From NCBI GenBank assembly GCA_029891345.1, contig CM057009.1, positions 88,273,416-88,337,415 on the forward strand: DNA of 64,000 nt. The letters are read 5' to 3'. Position 1 is the first letter of the stretch; every line of letters starts with the position of its first letter. Under the pieces are notes generated by a model, which made no database searches, was not told where the DNA came from, and was given only the letters and a program-made list of their open reading frames with translations. Below, piece by piece: positions 11,374 through 24,400 of this stretch. The translations under genes and the position numbers were made by a program. Origin of the DNA: Dryococelus australis (Eukaryota > Arthropoda > Insecta > Phasmatodea > Phasmatidae).

Positions 11374-11616
11374 TGAGTGAAGAGATTTGAGCGGCTCTTA
11401 AAATCGAGGTCTTGAAGCCGATGAGGGTGATTATGGGGCAGCACCGAAATGAGAGGGCGGGGGAATGGGAGATCCCCGAGAAAACCCGCCAACCAATGGC
11501 ATCGTCCGGCACGATTCCAACATGCGAAAATCCGGCGCGACCCGGCCTAGGATTGAACTCGCATCGCCTTGGTGGTAGGCAAGCAAGCAAACCGCTCAGC
11601 CACCGTGGCTCCTAAC
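11374..11616 (-). mobile_element. tRNA-derived SINE, family S, copy 1, with 11-bp TSD
   Basis: On the minus strand it starts GGAGCCACGGTGGCTGAGCGG (split A box) and has a B box AGTTCAATCCT. The conserved body contains GGATTTTCGCATGT, GGACGATGCC, GGTTTTCTCGGGGATCT and GTGCTGCCCCATA, and it ends AAGACCTCGATTTTAAGAGCC. The direct repeat GAAAGGAAAAG at 11363-11373 and 11617-11627 is a target-site duplication, so this copy inserted by retroposition. The family recurs at 21.6, 30.9, 36.9, 39.9 and 45.9 kb. A tRNA-Ser/Leu-type head is suggested by the long variable region between the boxes. Confidence 0.9.
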
Positions 11617-11627
11617 GAAAGGAAAAG

Positions 11628-13824
11628 GTTATAGTGTATGTGATAAAGATTTAAAAAAATAATAATTCAATGTAATAAATGGTGTGGTATGTAAATATAA
11701 AGAGGGAACTGAATTTCAGGTTACTCAACGTGTGCCCAATAATATTAACACATATGATGTAAAATGGTGATATACAGTGACATCAAGACAGTTAGTACAT
11801 AATGTATATTAAATATACTTGTATTGCGTACACACAACAGTTCTATGCAATATAAATAAATATATATGTAGTACATTTCTAAACGATTGAAATATTTTCT
11901 TTCCAATCATTCATCACTAAATTATACAGAAGAAAAATCCAGGCGTCAAATTTTAATACTACTCTAAAATATTAAATAAATGAGAACCTTTGGATATTTT
12001 AAATACTATCAGAGAAAATGGTAACTATTATACTAAATGAAGAGTTGAATAATTGCATCTGTATTTTACACTCTCTTGTTAAAATTTCCGACGCTTGTAA
12101 AATGAACAAATATCTCAGGATTCCACTGGGCATCAAAGATGACATTTATTCAAAATTTGCATTATATATCACAAGTCTGTATTAATCTTCAGTCATCGTA
12201 AAATCAAATGTTCTTGAGACTTCACAATAGTTATATTCCTTTTTACCAAAAAAATCTCTCATATTCCATCAATCAATAAAACAGTTATACCAAGCATATT
12301 CAAGCAGAACAAAATACTAAAATACTTCACTCTAAGCATAACAGAGATTAAAGACTAAATTTCGAACAAACATAAACTTACATGTAGGTTCCCCTTTCAT
12401 TATGCCTCATATTAGATATTAATATCAACTAATTATAATATCAAATTTCACATGTTATTTTACATATATAAACATATACACCTTTAAACATCGGTAGGTG
12501 TCTGTAGTAATTAACTCATCACAGACTGCCATCCCTAGTATTGAGAATTTTAACATTGTATCGAAAAATTCCCACTACTACTAAGTAATTGAATTACCAA
12601 CATAAAATACTTGATACTCAAGTATTACTCAAGACACTATTATAATTATTGTAATTTGTATAGGTTTAAAATTTCATTGCAACTGTCTCTACTCTATAAT
12701 TTTTACGTTATAATTTTTTATTTTTCACAGGTACAACACAGTGAATAGTTTAATCAAAATACGAGTTTTGTAGGTCTTCGTGAGATCTTCTTTTGGATCG
12801 GTCATCTCTCTCCTCACAGTTTCGCATCCTCCGGTGTTCAGCTGCCTGCGTAAACCGTCCTGTCACTGTGCCTTCCCGTAGTAAACACACTGCTACGTTG
12901 CCGCAGCAGCCATCTCACTCCCCGGTGGAATCTTGAAGAGAGACTAACGGCTAGATGAGAAACATATGCATCTACGAGAATGATTACATATTATAAATAT
13001 ATTCTGTCGAAATATCTTGGTAACCTCAACATAACTATAATGTTGTCCTCCCTCCAGGTCTTAGTTTATTCGTGATTGAATTAAATTTTGGTACAAGTAA
13101 CTGTATGTGTTGCATATACAGATGTTTAAATTAACTATTTTTTTTATCTGTTCTTAAATTTTCTTCGCGTAAGTGATTTATCTTGTCTTATTTTTTATTT
13201 CTCGTAACCATTTCCCAACCATTCTTAACTGATTCCTTACTTTCCCGGAATTAGCTTTCGTTACCATTTCACTGATAATACTGTTAGTTCTCATTTATAC
13301 ATATATCAGAGTAAAATTATTCACTAACAAAATATCGCTTTCCCTCTGAAATATGAGAAATAATTGAAGGTACCATCAAGCCACTAATTGTTAGTACTGA
13401 GTTCGTAAACGATTACTCCAACCTTAAACAACGCCGAACAGAAACATAACTAAACCTAAACAAGCAAAATAACACTAATTTCCCTTAAAAAAAGTTAACA
13501 TTTTCATAATAATAATAATGAGTTCAATAAAAGAATAGAATTATAATAACACTCACACAAATAAAATATACTTACAACATTTGCATCAAAATGGTTGAAA
13601 CATTGACATACAAATGTAATCAATAGACCAAACATTGAATAAACATAGGATGATCATTATCTTTGAATTATGACAGTCAACGTCATGAGTTGTATAACAC
13701 AACCCTTAACAATATTATATTGATTAAATTCAACATGACCGTATGGATAAATTCATATCATTAAAAAAATTCAATAAGTGATCATCTGGGCAATCTTGCA
13801 TATCTTAATGAGTCATTATCGCAA
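11628..13824. other. A+T-rich, no recognisable feature
   Basis: No transposon end, RNA gene or convincing reading frame was found. A slightly G+C-richer patch at 12770-12930 has no recognised content. Confidence 0.55.
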
Positions 13825-13884
13825 ATATATATATATATATTCGCTGGTGTTCACATATATATATATATATTCGCTGGTGTTCAC
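13825..13884. repeat. Duplicated (AT)8 plus TCGCTGGTGTTCAC
   Basis: Two identical 30-bp units (13825-13854 and 13855-13884) each consist of 16 bases of AT followed by TCGCTGGTGTTCAC. Confidence 0.95.
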
Positions 13885-14462
13885 TTAGACGTATCAGACG
13901 CATGGGATTTTCGAAGAAATAACAGTAACAAATGCAGAATCCGGAAATAAAGTTATTAACATATTTTGAATGGTGCCTTAAAGTAATTTTAACATGCCTA
14001 ATACAGAAGTAAGTGAATATCTAAAAATTTATGAAGACAATGAAAGAATAGAAAAGAACAAGAAAATCTGCTTTATGACATATAGAGAACGCGTGAGATG
14101 AGATTCCCGAAACACGTTTTAAGTTCTTGCCCAGGAGGCCGAAGACGTCCATGAAGAAACAGGAAGAGATGGGATGGTAAAGAAACCAGAATACGCGTAA
14201 TTTCTTAATCGCTCACAGATGATGATTATGATAATGATTTCCAGATTATCGTATAAAAGTATGTTTGAGTTCATGACAATACATTTTTTACACAACTACA
14301 ACTAGCTGTCGCTTGTGACCCTTGCTACGCCCTTCACCTAGGACGACGCGAGGACTCTTTATCCCCAAAATAATCACCACCAAAGTCGTACAAACAACAG
14401 AGAGAAATCACTAAGGGCTGATGGCTATACCATTATTTTTTACCATTTCACTAAATACACAG

Positions 14463-14490
14463 ACACACACACACACACATACATATATAT
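14463..14490. repeat. CA/TA microsatellite
   Basis: A CA run passes into CATACATATATATA and abuts the left end of the element at 14493. Confidence 0.9.
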
Positions 14491-14492
14491 AG

Positions 14493-16383
14493 TCCATTCC
14501 CGATTGGAAGCGACGTATGAAAATCAACATTTGAAAAAACACTTTAGGCAAACCATGTCAACCCGTTTTTTTTAATAACCTGCATTCCACAAATATATAA
14601 CAATATGGTTAACTTTAGAGTAATGTATTATTGAATAAATGAAACTTTACCTATATATCTTCTATAACTTGTAATATTTATTTCTTTTTAAATATTAATT
14701 AACAACAGCGAGAGCAGCGACGTGTTGGCTACGGCCGGTAAGAAATAGTTCACAGTTAAAATATTATTTTAACCTAGTTTTTAGTATACTATTTGTAAAT
14801 TAAACGGTACCTATTAAAGTATTTAAATATTTAGGTATCCCCGATGGGAACATAACACATTTTTACAGTTTAAAATAACAGCGGAAAATATCGTGAGTAG
14901 GTCGTAATGGTACGGTGTTGTTTTATCGAGCGAAAAAGCTACTGTCTGCTGAGCGAGGCTTGGCGCGCTCTCTCTCTCTCTGTCTTTGTCTCTTTCACAC
15001 TCGGGAAGTTTCACTTCGCTAGTACGCGAAAATTGTACCTGTTTTCAATTGTAGCATATTTCATACTTATTATAGTAAAATAATGATTTTTGAATTTATA
15101 ATTTACATCTGAAAAGAGATTTTAATGTTTGGATACTTATTTTAATATATTTAGATATGATGGCGGGGCAGTTAGCAAGTGAAGTTGGCAGACGTGGCGA
15201 GCCGTGACATGGCGTGTTGCTGTTTTACCAAACGAAGCGTAAATTATACTTACTCCGAAAAAATACTTCAAATTACCACATTACGTTTGTAGACATTGTG
15301 TTTTTTCAACCTACCTAAGCAAGTTAGGTTGTTGTAATAAATCTGTGTTTCCGTGGCATTAAAAATATACTGTTACGGTGTGTTTCGTTAACCGCTGCTT
15401 GTGAAATAGAGTGGCGTGACTGTTTGGTGATAGTTACGTTGGATGTGTGTGCGTGATTTCAAATATTTGATGTGAACTATTTATACGTTGTCAATGTGAA
15501 CTTTTTTTAAGACGAAGTTATTTATTTACATCCACGTTTGTTTATCACAATGTTGTACCTTTGTCCCGGGTGTTTGAAACACTGTCGTGTAACGTGATTT
15601 ACCACCAATCCCAACAAAATAACCAAGCCCATCCCCAATAAATTTCAATAACCCTAATACACAGTAAGTAACAATACATATAAATATGAGTGGAATGAAA
15701 GTTACGGTAGGCTTATTTGAGTGCATGTTCACCGCTATATTTTAAGTTTATATAACAAAGAAAGAGTGACACGAGTTGTGTGCTTGATTTTAATGTCGTT
15801 TTTTCGTTGGACTGTCTATTCCTTCGTTATTCGAACAGAGGCCGTCCTTTTAAAGAAATAACCCAACACATATCAATAACAAAATGTTAAATACTACAGT
15901 TCATTACACCGCAATTGTAACAGTGTTTAACATAGTCGCGGAAAAATATTAAAGTGCATTACATGTAATGTGCTATGTCGTGGAAAACAAATATGTTAAT
16001 GCAACTTAACCATAACTATAGTTAATTCAGGCATTTTTAAAACGTCATAAAGCTGACCTAAATAATGTTATACGCCTAAACTGTGAATATTCGTACAAAA
16101 TGGTTTTTGAAGTAGACCTAAGACAGAATTCTTTGAAAAGCTGTAAACAGCAAACAACACATTTGACAGGTATAAAAGTATAAGTCATATTTCAATGTTT
16201 ATTTTTAGGTGTAGCGAAAGTATACGAACACATGTACACACACAATGGCATGTAAACATTGATTTTGACAGATGCTACATGGCAGTCACACGGCCCTGTT
16301 TGTTTACATTTGGCGAAAGGATACGAAACGGGCCTGCGAGTAGATATTTAGCTCCGAGAAAGTTGCTTCCAATGGGGAATGGA
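14493..16383. mobile_element. 1.9-kb TIR element lodged between microsatellites
   Basis: The left end TCCATTCCCGATTGGAAGCG matches the reverse complement of the right end (TCCATTCCCCATTGGAAGCA), with two mismatches in 20. Immediately outside each end is TA-rich microsatellite: CA/TA at 14463-14490 and a 63-base TA run at 16388-16450. This is what insertion into a TA repeat would leave. The interior includes CpG-richer patches (14700-14760, 15160-15240) and a CT run at 14969-14982 but no recognisable protein. It could be non-autonomous, or the TIR match could be fortuitous. Confidence 0.5.
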
Positions 16384-16385
16384 AC

Positions 16386-16387
<2 letters not shown>

Positions 16388-16450
<63 letters not shown>
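16388..16450. repeat. AT microsatellite, 63 bp
   Basis: Uninterrupted alternating TA. The 99-codon frame that crosses it is an artefact. Confidence 0.95.
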
Positions 16451-16453
<3 letters not shown>

Positions 16454-18339
16454 ATAGGATTGGTTTCCAAAGAAAACTTTTACTCGAAGAATAAGGAAGG
16501 AACATTGAGTTAAGAACAGATTCCAACTCGATCAGAGTATCCAGAAACAAAATAACAGCAACACCTTTTTATAATAATTAAACATTCGTGAATATGATCG
16601 ACTATACAGCAAATAAAATGAGTTCATTTACATATATATGAACTAGATCCATATAAGACAATCAAAATTTGAATGAATTCACTAGAACTTAGGTAGTTGG
16701 AGTAGGAAGAGGGGAAGTTACATGTTCTGTAGAGTAGTCCTCTCTTCTCTAGTCTGCATTTTCAAATTATATTGGAGAATTTTGGAATCTTGTAACATTG
16801 TACATTATTGAGATTCGTGAAGTTCTTGTTGGATAATAAATATTAATAACTCTATTTGCCGTTACTTCATCTAGAATATTGTGTGAATTTCGACTTGTAA
16901 AGTAGGTGCATTTACATGGCCACACAAGTATGACAGAATTTCTCATGTTCTAATTTTGAAATAATAACATTCTTTTAGGTAGTTTTACATGCCTTTTGAG
17001 TTTTGGTTGATAATTAAACCTAAACATATTCATTACTGACATGAAGTAGTTCTTTAACCCAATATATAGAGCTAGTCATTAACTTTGAATAATTTCTCTA
17101 GATGCATGCGCGAATTCAAACAGCTTCCAACTACGAAACATAGTACAAACCAGAATAGGAGCCATTGACACCACAAAAAAAAAGACATAGTAACACAATT
17201 AAATAAAGACTAAATACATAAGACACATAAATTACAATAGTCGTGGAAGTCTACATATTTTGCTTCATCATTGGCATCATTACATCATTCGGTGCTTTAT
17301 TGGTGCATTACTATAATTCCTACTTCACTAGTCAGCTACAGAATAATTTTTAATGTTTTCGACAAATCGTATTTAAACTTTTCGTATGCTATAGTTCCTT
17401 AACTGTGAGATGTTATATTTTTCCACTGGTTCACCGTCTAAATGTTCCAGTTCATAACAATTCTTGTGGATTATCGCTTTCACTCGAATTAGATCTTCTT
17501 ATAGCAAGAATAGTTTTCGTGTTACATTATACCAAAATGAACTGATATTACAAGTGTGACCTTTCGAAAGCGCTAGGCGGGGCTATCTTCAATATTAGTA
17601 GACCATGACGAATATTATCTATTGATCAGTAATTAAATATATTGTCTTCAGTATAAACTTCAATCAGGATAGTGTTAATAAGGCTTTTAATGTCTTTCAA
17701 GGAGATTGTATGAATATCATCGAGATAGTGTACAATAACGAGTTAATAAAGCTGTGGGTAATTTGTGAAGTAGTTTAAAACTTGTTATTTGTGTATTGTT
17801 ACATCCCCCGTTTGGTTAAGAATCTGTACGCTACACCCCGAAGCCTAACAGTATCAATCAAGACATTAAACTGATTACATCCAAAGTTTGTTCTCCGAAT
17901 GCATGATGCAGTTTATTGCACGCTAGCTTAATTTTACGATTTTTTTGTCAATTCGAATCCCGGGTAAGTCACTCGTGTATTTTAACTGTCTTGGTACTGT
18001 TTCACATGTTTCTGGTTTCATCTGCAATGAAATTGCTGTCAATGAGAATTATACGCCTACATACCTAAGCTTGTAGGAATTCCACTAAAATGTATTTGCT
18101 CCTATGTAGAGGAAAGTAGACTCGTTAGTTGTCAGTAACATCTTGTTACAGATTGTTGCCCTAAAAACCGCTGCATTGAACGGGTTTGATATTCATGAAT
18201 GACTATAGTCGTTCTTGCCCACATGTCAACTATAGTTGTTAGCTTACTGAACCCACCTCAGATATCCAAACTGATTTGTCGGGTCACGAGTCCGTACACA
18301 ATATCAAGGCAGAAGCTTGAATATTTTTCCATTTTAATA
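16451..18339. other. No recognisable feature
   Basis: A+T-rich DNA. A B-box-like string (AATTCGAATCCCGGGT, about 17953) stands alone without a matching A box and is not called. Confidence 0.5.
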
Positions 18340-19979
18340 CTTGCATGACCGTAATCGGTTTCTCGTTCAGGGGATTCCTTGGCCTCACGTATACAAAGCT
18401 AAACTAAGGGCGGTATTCATAAACACATCTTGAGCTCGAGCATCGTCAAGACAATTTTATTTGGTGTCTCAAGCCCGTATTTACATTTCATGAACATCGC
18501 TAAAGTTTGTCTCAAAATCACAGGCAAACAAGGCAGTCTTCGTGAAGACTATCTAATTTTTGTGCTCCTAAGACTGAATATGTATGTTCCATAGCCACGG
18601 CTTGAGATCGCGATTTCGAACCACGTTTCATAGTCTTCGAGACCTTACTTAAGGCGAGAAATAAACTCGTTTTCGCCAAGTCCACTCTAATGGTGGCTTG
18701 AAACTGTGCTTTTTTAAACGGCCAATGCTGATTTGATAACTTTCAAACTAGCGAAGATTTCTGCAAAAAGGGGATAGCAAAACATGATTTGATTACGCAT
18801 TCGGGCGAAAATCTAAATATTTCTGCTCTGAGAAAGTTTTTACGGAACTGCAATTGTACAGATACCATTAAATTTTTAACGAAATTCGCATATTAGTACT
18901 TAGTTCCACTAATTACGAAGTAGAAACTAAATAGCGCTAACCGCAATACAACTTATTTACAAAAAATGATTTTTCTTTCCAAATGTAATAGTAATTTACA
19001 ATAAGCGTAGACGTATGTAACAAGAAATAACATATAATCATTTATACCTACTGGGCGTTAAATTGAAAAAAAAATTTTCTCAATATAAATATATTATACA
19101 CAAAACTTTTTTAATCAAAAGGTTATATAAAATGTCTTGGCTCTCATTTCCATTCAAAAGTGATGCTCTCAATAGTGAGCTGTGTTATTTTCTGCCTGCT
19201 CGTGTAAACAAATTACATTATTCACACAGTTTTATTTACAATCTCTTTTTACACTCGTCCACAGCATTTTCCTAGGCGAGAAAAAAATTTCGTTATTTTT
19301 CACCCCTTTAACGTCTAAACCATGTTTCTAAGTATTTGCAAGACTTGTGTATAATTTGGAATACTTTATTTTCAATTTGCGTCGTGGTGACAAAAAAATG
19401 GGTATTTATTTCTATTTCGTGTCTAACCGCCATGTTTCGTTTTAATTCCAGCCTTTGTAGTAAGCCTTAAGCTCGTGCTTGACCAAACCGGAAGTGATAA
19501 AATATAAGCTATGCCTTGAGTAGCCGCCTTCACGAAGATCGTCTTCTTTGTAGACTATGAAATGTGGTGCGGAAACAACACTCTCTTGATAAATAAGATG
19601 GTCTTGACCAAGATTGGCTTAAGCTCAGTCTTGAGACATGACTATGAATACCACCCTAAGTGTAGAAAATTACACCAAAGCAGCAACACACCGCATTCGT
19701 GGGCAATCAGTTGAATAATATTTTGAATGATTAGATATTACCAACATGCCTATTTTTAACCTGATTTTTATTCACGTCAGTTATAAATTAAATAAAACTA
19801 TTTGTACACGAAATAAAAGTAAACTGTCAGTTTAACCGAAATGATGATAATTATATTTTAAAAGAAATATAACACTCTTGTGATAAATGTGATATTTAAG
19901 AAACAACCAAACACGTGATGCAAGGGGAGATTTTTCAAATGTTTGATTCAAAAAGTGTGAATAAACCGTAACTAGACTA
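18340..19979 (+). mobile_element. Family A MITE, copy A0, split by a Harbinger element
   Basis: The right part (19660-19979) aligns along its length with family A copies at 55117 and 57259. The shared order is CACCAAAG, ATTCGTG, CAGTTG, AATAATATTTTG, TTATAAATTA, then GATTTTTCAAA, GATTCAAAAAGT and TAGACTA. The left part ends GCCTCACG...AAAGCTAAACTAA, matching GCCTCGTGCGAAACTAAGCTAAACTAA in A1 at about 55187-55213. The two halves are separated only by 18408-19656 plus a TAA duplication. The left terminus is badly decayed, so the start coordinate is approximate. Confidence 0.7.
18408..19656. mobile_element. PIF/Harbinger-type non-autonomous element, 1.25 kb
   Basis: The ends are inverted, GGGCGGTATTCATAAACA on the left and GGGTGGTATTCATAGTCA read from the right. 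Inverted similarity continues inward (CTTGAG...TCAAGAC; CTTCGTGAAGAC against CTTCACGAAG). TAA flanks both ends (18405-18407 and 19657-19659), the 3-bp TWA duplication expected for PIF/Harbinger. The duplication is confirmed by family A copy A1, which has the uninterrupted site CTAAACTAAGTCTA. No transposase is encoded; a 70-codon frame at 19063-19275 has no recognised motif. Confidence 0.85.
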
Positions 19980-21555
19980 TAATGAGATATTCAGTAGTCC
20001 ATTTTTAATATGATCGAGTGATGTGGGTCAGTGGCAAACCACTGGACTCGCATTCGGGGATACCTACATGTTTAATATGTCCTTTAACGTCTACGATAAA
20101 ATGTTGCTTTATTTACACATTCATAACACTGTGTGCCTTTTAAAATCACTTCCGACGATATGTAACCCTGTATAAAACCTTGCAGAAAAAACTTCTAATC
20201 GCGTAACAGAAGTTATGTATTCGTTGCCCAAATAATGGTTACACAGGACCTCGATACTGGGTTGGTGAAATGTATTTACGGATGATAACGAAAAATGTAT
20301 AGCACCAACGCTTTGCATTTCAAATGGAATACATATTTCATATACCATTGTAATAAAATCCCTGCGGAAACTACATCCAACATACATAAAATTGCGCTCT
20401 TATCATAATTGGATCCACTGATGTGGCACTGCAGAAATACAAGGCACAAACATCCCGCAATGGCAGAAGTCCGGGCGCGGATTGTTTTTTTTAGAAGCGG
20501 CTACGCGACGGTTCTGTGAATTTATTTTACTTTCCATGCAGAATGACATGAAGCGGATGTTAAACAGTGGTGTGCGTTCGACGAATTTATCGGTCACAAA
20601 CCGTGAAGTTTCTAACTAGGCCTGCCATTCTGCCAGTGTCGTATCACACGTTCACTAGTCTGCGTGTTGTATCTTGTTCTACGGGTGAACGTGCTGACGC
20701 AAAACCGTACTCGGAGACCATATACTTCAATCAACCACTTTCAGGCTACTTTGTCGTATTTCGACAGGACACAATCTTTCGCAGAAAAGTTTTGACGGAC
20801 CAACCAAGGAGTGCGATTGAATGCGGTTTTAAAAGGACAAATAATGGTAACATGCCAAACGGCGTTAAAATCGGCTACCATTTAACAGCAAAGGCACTGC
20901 ACCAAAAATATAATACTGTACATTTATCCAAGGTGGGTTAGCACGAAATTGGCCAAGCCATTGAACACCGTACTGCGAGAAAGATTTTGTTTCATGTACC
21001 ACAAATATATATTTCAATAGCAATTGTTTACACTGAAAAAAATATTCGTTCACTCAAATAATCTTCTCTAGTTAAAAACATATGAATTTATTTCCTTGAA
21101 ACAAATAAAGCATTTAAAAATAACGTGCTGAGCGAAAAATTTGTTTGGTTTTTCAGCTATTACTTACATGTAATTTTAGGTATACCTAAAGTGTGTATAA
21201 CTAAGCGTTTCTGGTTGCCGCACACATTATAAATATGGTAAAGTCAAATTATTATTAAGTTCAGAGTGCACAGGAACTGGTTAGATGGAACAAAACAATA
21301 CGTCTAGTATTACAGATTTTGAGGCAGCAACAAAATTAGCATGGTCCGGTACTGGCAATTTATTTGGTCGGCTGTAGAATAATAGTAATCGGGTCATTTT
21401 ATTGCCTTCGTTTGAATTTACAACTCAATAGTTAGTCGTTAATTTCTGTTCAAATATGATAATAACGGTGCTTGTAAGTTTATACACTGATGATGGGTAG
21501 TGGCACAGAAAGTCCAACTCAAAACGTTTTACGAAAAATGCATACATTACATACT
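19980..21555. other. No recognisable feature
   Basis: A 124-codon frame at 20567-20941 has no family resemblance I can see. No repeat ends were found. Confidence 0.45.
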
Positions 21556-21813
21556 GTGCGGCAGCGGTGGTATAGGAGTTAGACTACTCGACTCCCATGT
21601 AGAAAAACCGGGTTCGATTCCCAGGGGGTCGCTCCCGGATTCTCGCATGTGCGAATTGTGCGGGATATGCCGCTGGTCGACGGGTTTTCTCGGGGATCTT
21701 CCGTTTCCCCCGCCCTTGCGTTCCGGCGCTGCCCCATACTCGCATAGCTCCACTCAGCTAGGGTCTTAAGACCTCGATGTTAAGAACTGTCCAAATCTCT
21801 CAACTCTCTCCAC
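21556..21813 (+). mobile_element. SINE family S, copy 2
   Basis: Head GCGGTGGTATAGGAGTTAGA, B box GGGTTCGATTCCC, body GGATTCTCGCATGT...GGTTTTCTCGGGGATCT...GGCGCTGCCCCATA, and end AAGACCTCGATGTTAAGA. Flanks CATACATTACATA and CATACGTACATA look like a degenerate target duplication. It lies 150 bp left of the Tc1 element. Confidence 0.88.
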
Positions 21814-22918
21814 CATACGTACATAGAAATGTGCCTAGTTTACAAACAGCCGTAGTGGCCGAGATTGCTGAGACATAGTGTTTGAGTGTTTGAGCAAATG
21901 TGGTTTGGATTTGGATCGCGATCTATCTGTTAATTCTGTGTACCGGCTGCCATTCTAATATACACTATCGACCAAAAAGTATTTGGGCACCTGTCCATAA
22001 TGTTAGCTCGGTGGTTGTCACCCCGTTAGAATCTCGTAGGTCTACCTCTTGCGGCTACAACAGCAGCCACCCTGTCTGGCACGCTCTCTACGAGTGTTTG
22101 CAGGACATCCACGGGGATTCGTAGCCATTCCTCTTGCAACCATTCCATGAGTTGAGCAATGGATTTTTGCCGCGTCTGACAAGCCCTCACCCGGCGATCC
22201 AGTCCGTCCCAAAGACGTTCTATAGGGTTGAGGTCGGGGCTCTGGGCGAGCCAGTCCAATCGGCGCACATTGTTGTCGGCGTACCACTGCATAGTAGCCC
22301 TTGAAACATGGCACATGGCATTGGCATCCTGGAAGTAACACGGGTCCATTCCGTAAAAACGCCACAATGTTGGGAGCATTTCATTAACCAAAATATTACA
22401 ATAGGCCTCTGTGTTCATGCTACCACGGACAAACACCAGCGGTCCTACGACGAAAGCCGTGAGACAACCCCACACCATCTCTCCACCACCACCGAATTTC
22501 CTAGTTGGCACTATACACTCCGACAGAAACCGTTCCCCGGGCAGACGCCACACTAATACACGTCCATCGGACCGGAATAAGGTAAACCTCGACTCATCAC
22601 TCCACAGAACTGATTTCCACTGCTCCAGTGTCTAATTGCGACGGTTCAAACACCACCTGCGTCGCCGAGCTTAATTGCTTGTCGTGATATGGGGCTTATA
22701 CGCAGCTGCTCTTCCGAAATATCCAAGTCGGTGGGCCTCTGTACAGAATGTTCAAATGGAAACCGATACTCCGGTTGCTGCATGAAACTCCTGTCGGATG
22801 GTAGCCATGGGTTGTGCCCTATTTTTGACAATTACACGTTTCAGGGTTCTGCGATTTCTGTCGGTCAAGATTGGAGATCGCCCAAAACGTGCAGCTTTGG
22901 CACAATGCCCGTCGACCT

Positions 22919-24400
22919 TGAAGCCCTGCTTCAAGTCTGACACGCGTATCAATTATAAAATTCAAGCAATTTTCTGAGTACTCTTGTCCTGCCAAAGACT
23001 GTCCTGCCTGAACGATTTATTTTTCGTCCCGCTAGCTGGTGAAATGTGTGATGGCTACAATTTTCTGGAGCACGATTCAATGCTGCTATTATGGGGTTGG
23101 TGTGTTTACAGAACTACATGAAGTTAACAAACTTTGTTAGCAAGTCTGCTTGGTTATTTGCCACTTCTGTATTTGGTAGCCCAGATTAATAAACTGTTTT
23201 TTTAAAGAGGGGTTACTATTTGAAGAGGCAATATTTTTACTGCAGAAAAAGGCACTTTGTTTTCCTTGCTCCTCCCCCCCCCCCCTTAGAGGTGGCACAC
23301 GTCTGAACGATTCCAAGCGCTGAACTATACTGACGAGAGGCGCGCGGCGCTTATAGCGAGGCCGACCTTTCTCTGGTGGCTACTACTGGCAACGAGTTCA
23401 GCCTCGCACACTCTGGCACCTTCGATATGCTTCTCCGCTATTCCCGCCTCTCCTTAACCTTCCCGAACCGTGTTTTCGCTTATAAAAGTTCGTCCCCAGC
23501 CCGAGCAAGTGTGCAGTGTTCCTCATCGAGTTGCGCGGGCTGGCCGACGATAGATCATGTACACCACTTCGTACTTCAGGGCTTCAGCATGCTAGACGCG
23601 TTTTCACGTAATATGATTACACAAGTTAAGTATTGCAATGAACGTAGTTGTTTTTATGCCGGGAATAGGGTTTCCTTTTTAATTGTGTGTTTTGTAGTGA
23701 TTTTTGTGTATATGGATTTATGTGGGGAAGTGTTTTTTCACTGTTATGCTTGTGTGAATTTTCAACATGGTATTTTATGGAAATGTTTGTAAGAGGTGGG
23801 TTCTTCCTTTTTTTTTTTTTTTTTTGCGTGCTGTAGGAATGGTCTCCTGGACTACGATTTCCCAAAATAATTTCACTGCCAAGGAGTTTAGTGGATATTT
23901 TATGGCGTACCTTTATGTTTGTGGTTAAGTGTAATGAGGGTTTTTGCTCCTTCCCAGTGGTATTCTTGAAATTAGTATTCCATGTTGTACTTTTTTAGTG
24001 AATCATCAGGCGTACTTTACTTTTAAAGTTGTAATGGTGCTTGCTTTACTCAGGGAGTCACATTACCTTTTTTAATGGGATTTCACAAGTGTTTATTCAG
24101 GTCGGGTGATTTCTCAAAATATATTAATATTGTTGTTTTTCTGTTTGTTCCAGTGCATGTGTGTTCTATCCTTCCCCTAGTTCACCGATTGGTAGCAAGC
24201 AACAGAAATTTACAAATGCAGTTTATATATTTCAAATCAAGTTGCAAAGTTGTTGTTCTTGGTAATAATGTATAGATGGGCTTGATTATATTTGTATTGA
24301 TTTTGGAATTTTTGTGTCCGTATTTTCATAATTTTTTAAATCGTGTGCGTCCTCCTCCTTGCCTTCCTTTAGCCCTACTATGCCCTAAAGGGGCGTAACA
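22919..24400 (+). mobile_element. Probable solo LTR inside the Tc1 transposase
   Basis: The insertion begins TGAAGCCCTGC and ends GGGGCGTAACA (TG...CA). ACCT is duplicated at 22915-22918 and 24401-24404, fitting the 4-5 bp of LTR retrotransposons. Boundaries are fixed by the split transposase codon. A plus-strand TATA box plus initiator (23481 onward) lies about 560 bp in, as expected at a U3/R border. No gag, pol, primer-binding site or second LTR is present, so this is a solo LTR if the call is right. Contains C-runs (23273-23285) and a T-run (23809-23825). Superfamily undetermined (Gypsy or BEL). Confidence 0.6.
23481..23517 (+). promoter_or_regulatory. TATA box and initiator of the putative LTR
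   Basis: TATAAAAG at 23481-23488 is followed about 33 bp later by GCAGTG (23513-23518), a match to the arthropod initiator. Spacing is canonical for a Pol II core promoter directed along the plus strand. Confidence 0.55.

Noticed and set aside
16195-16494. 99-codon frame with alternating Tyr-Ile
   Set aside because: Created by the AT microsatellite; the same applies to 36776-37099 and 38689-38922.
17900-17990. SINE or tRNA fragment
   Set aside because: Only a B-box-like AATTCGAATCCCGGG; no A box or body.
20567-20941. 124-codon frame
   Set aside because: No motif, splice signal or homology that I can name; could be chance.
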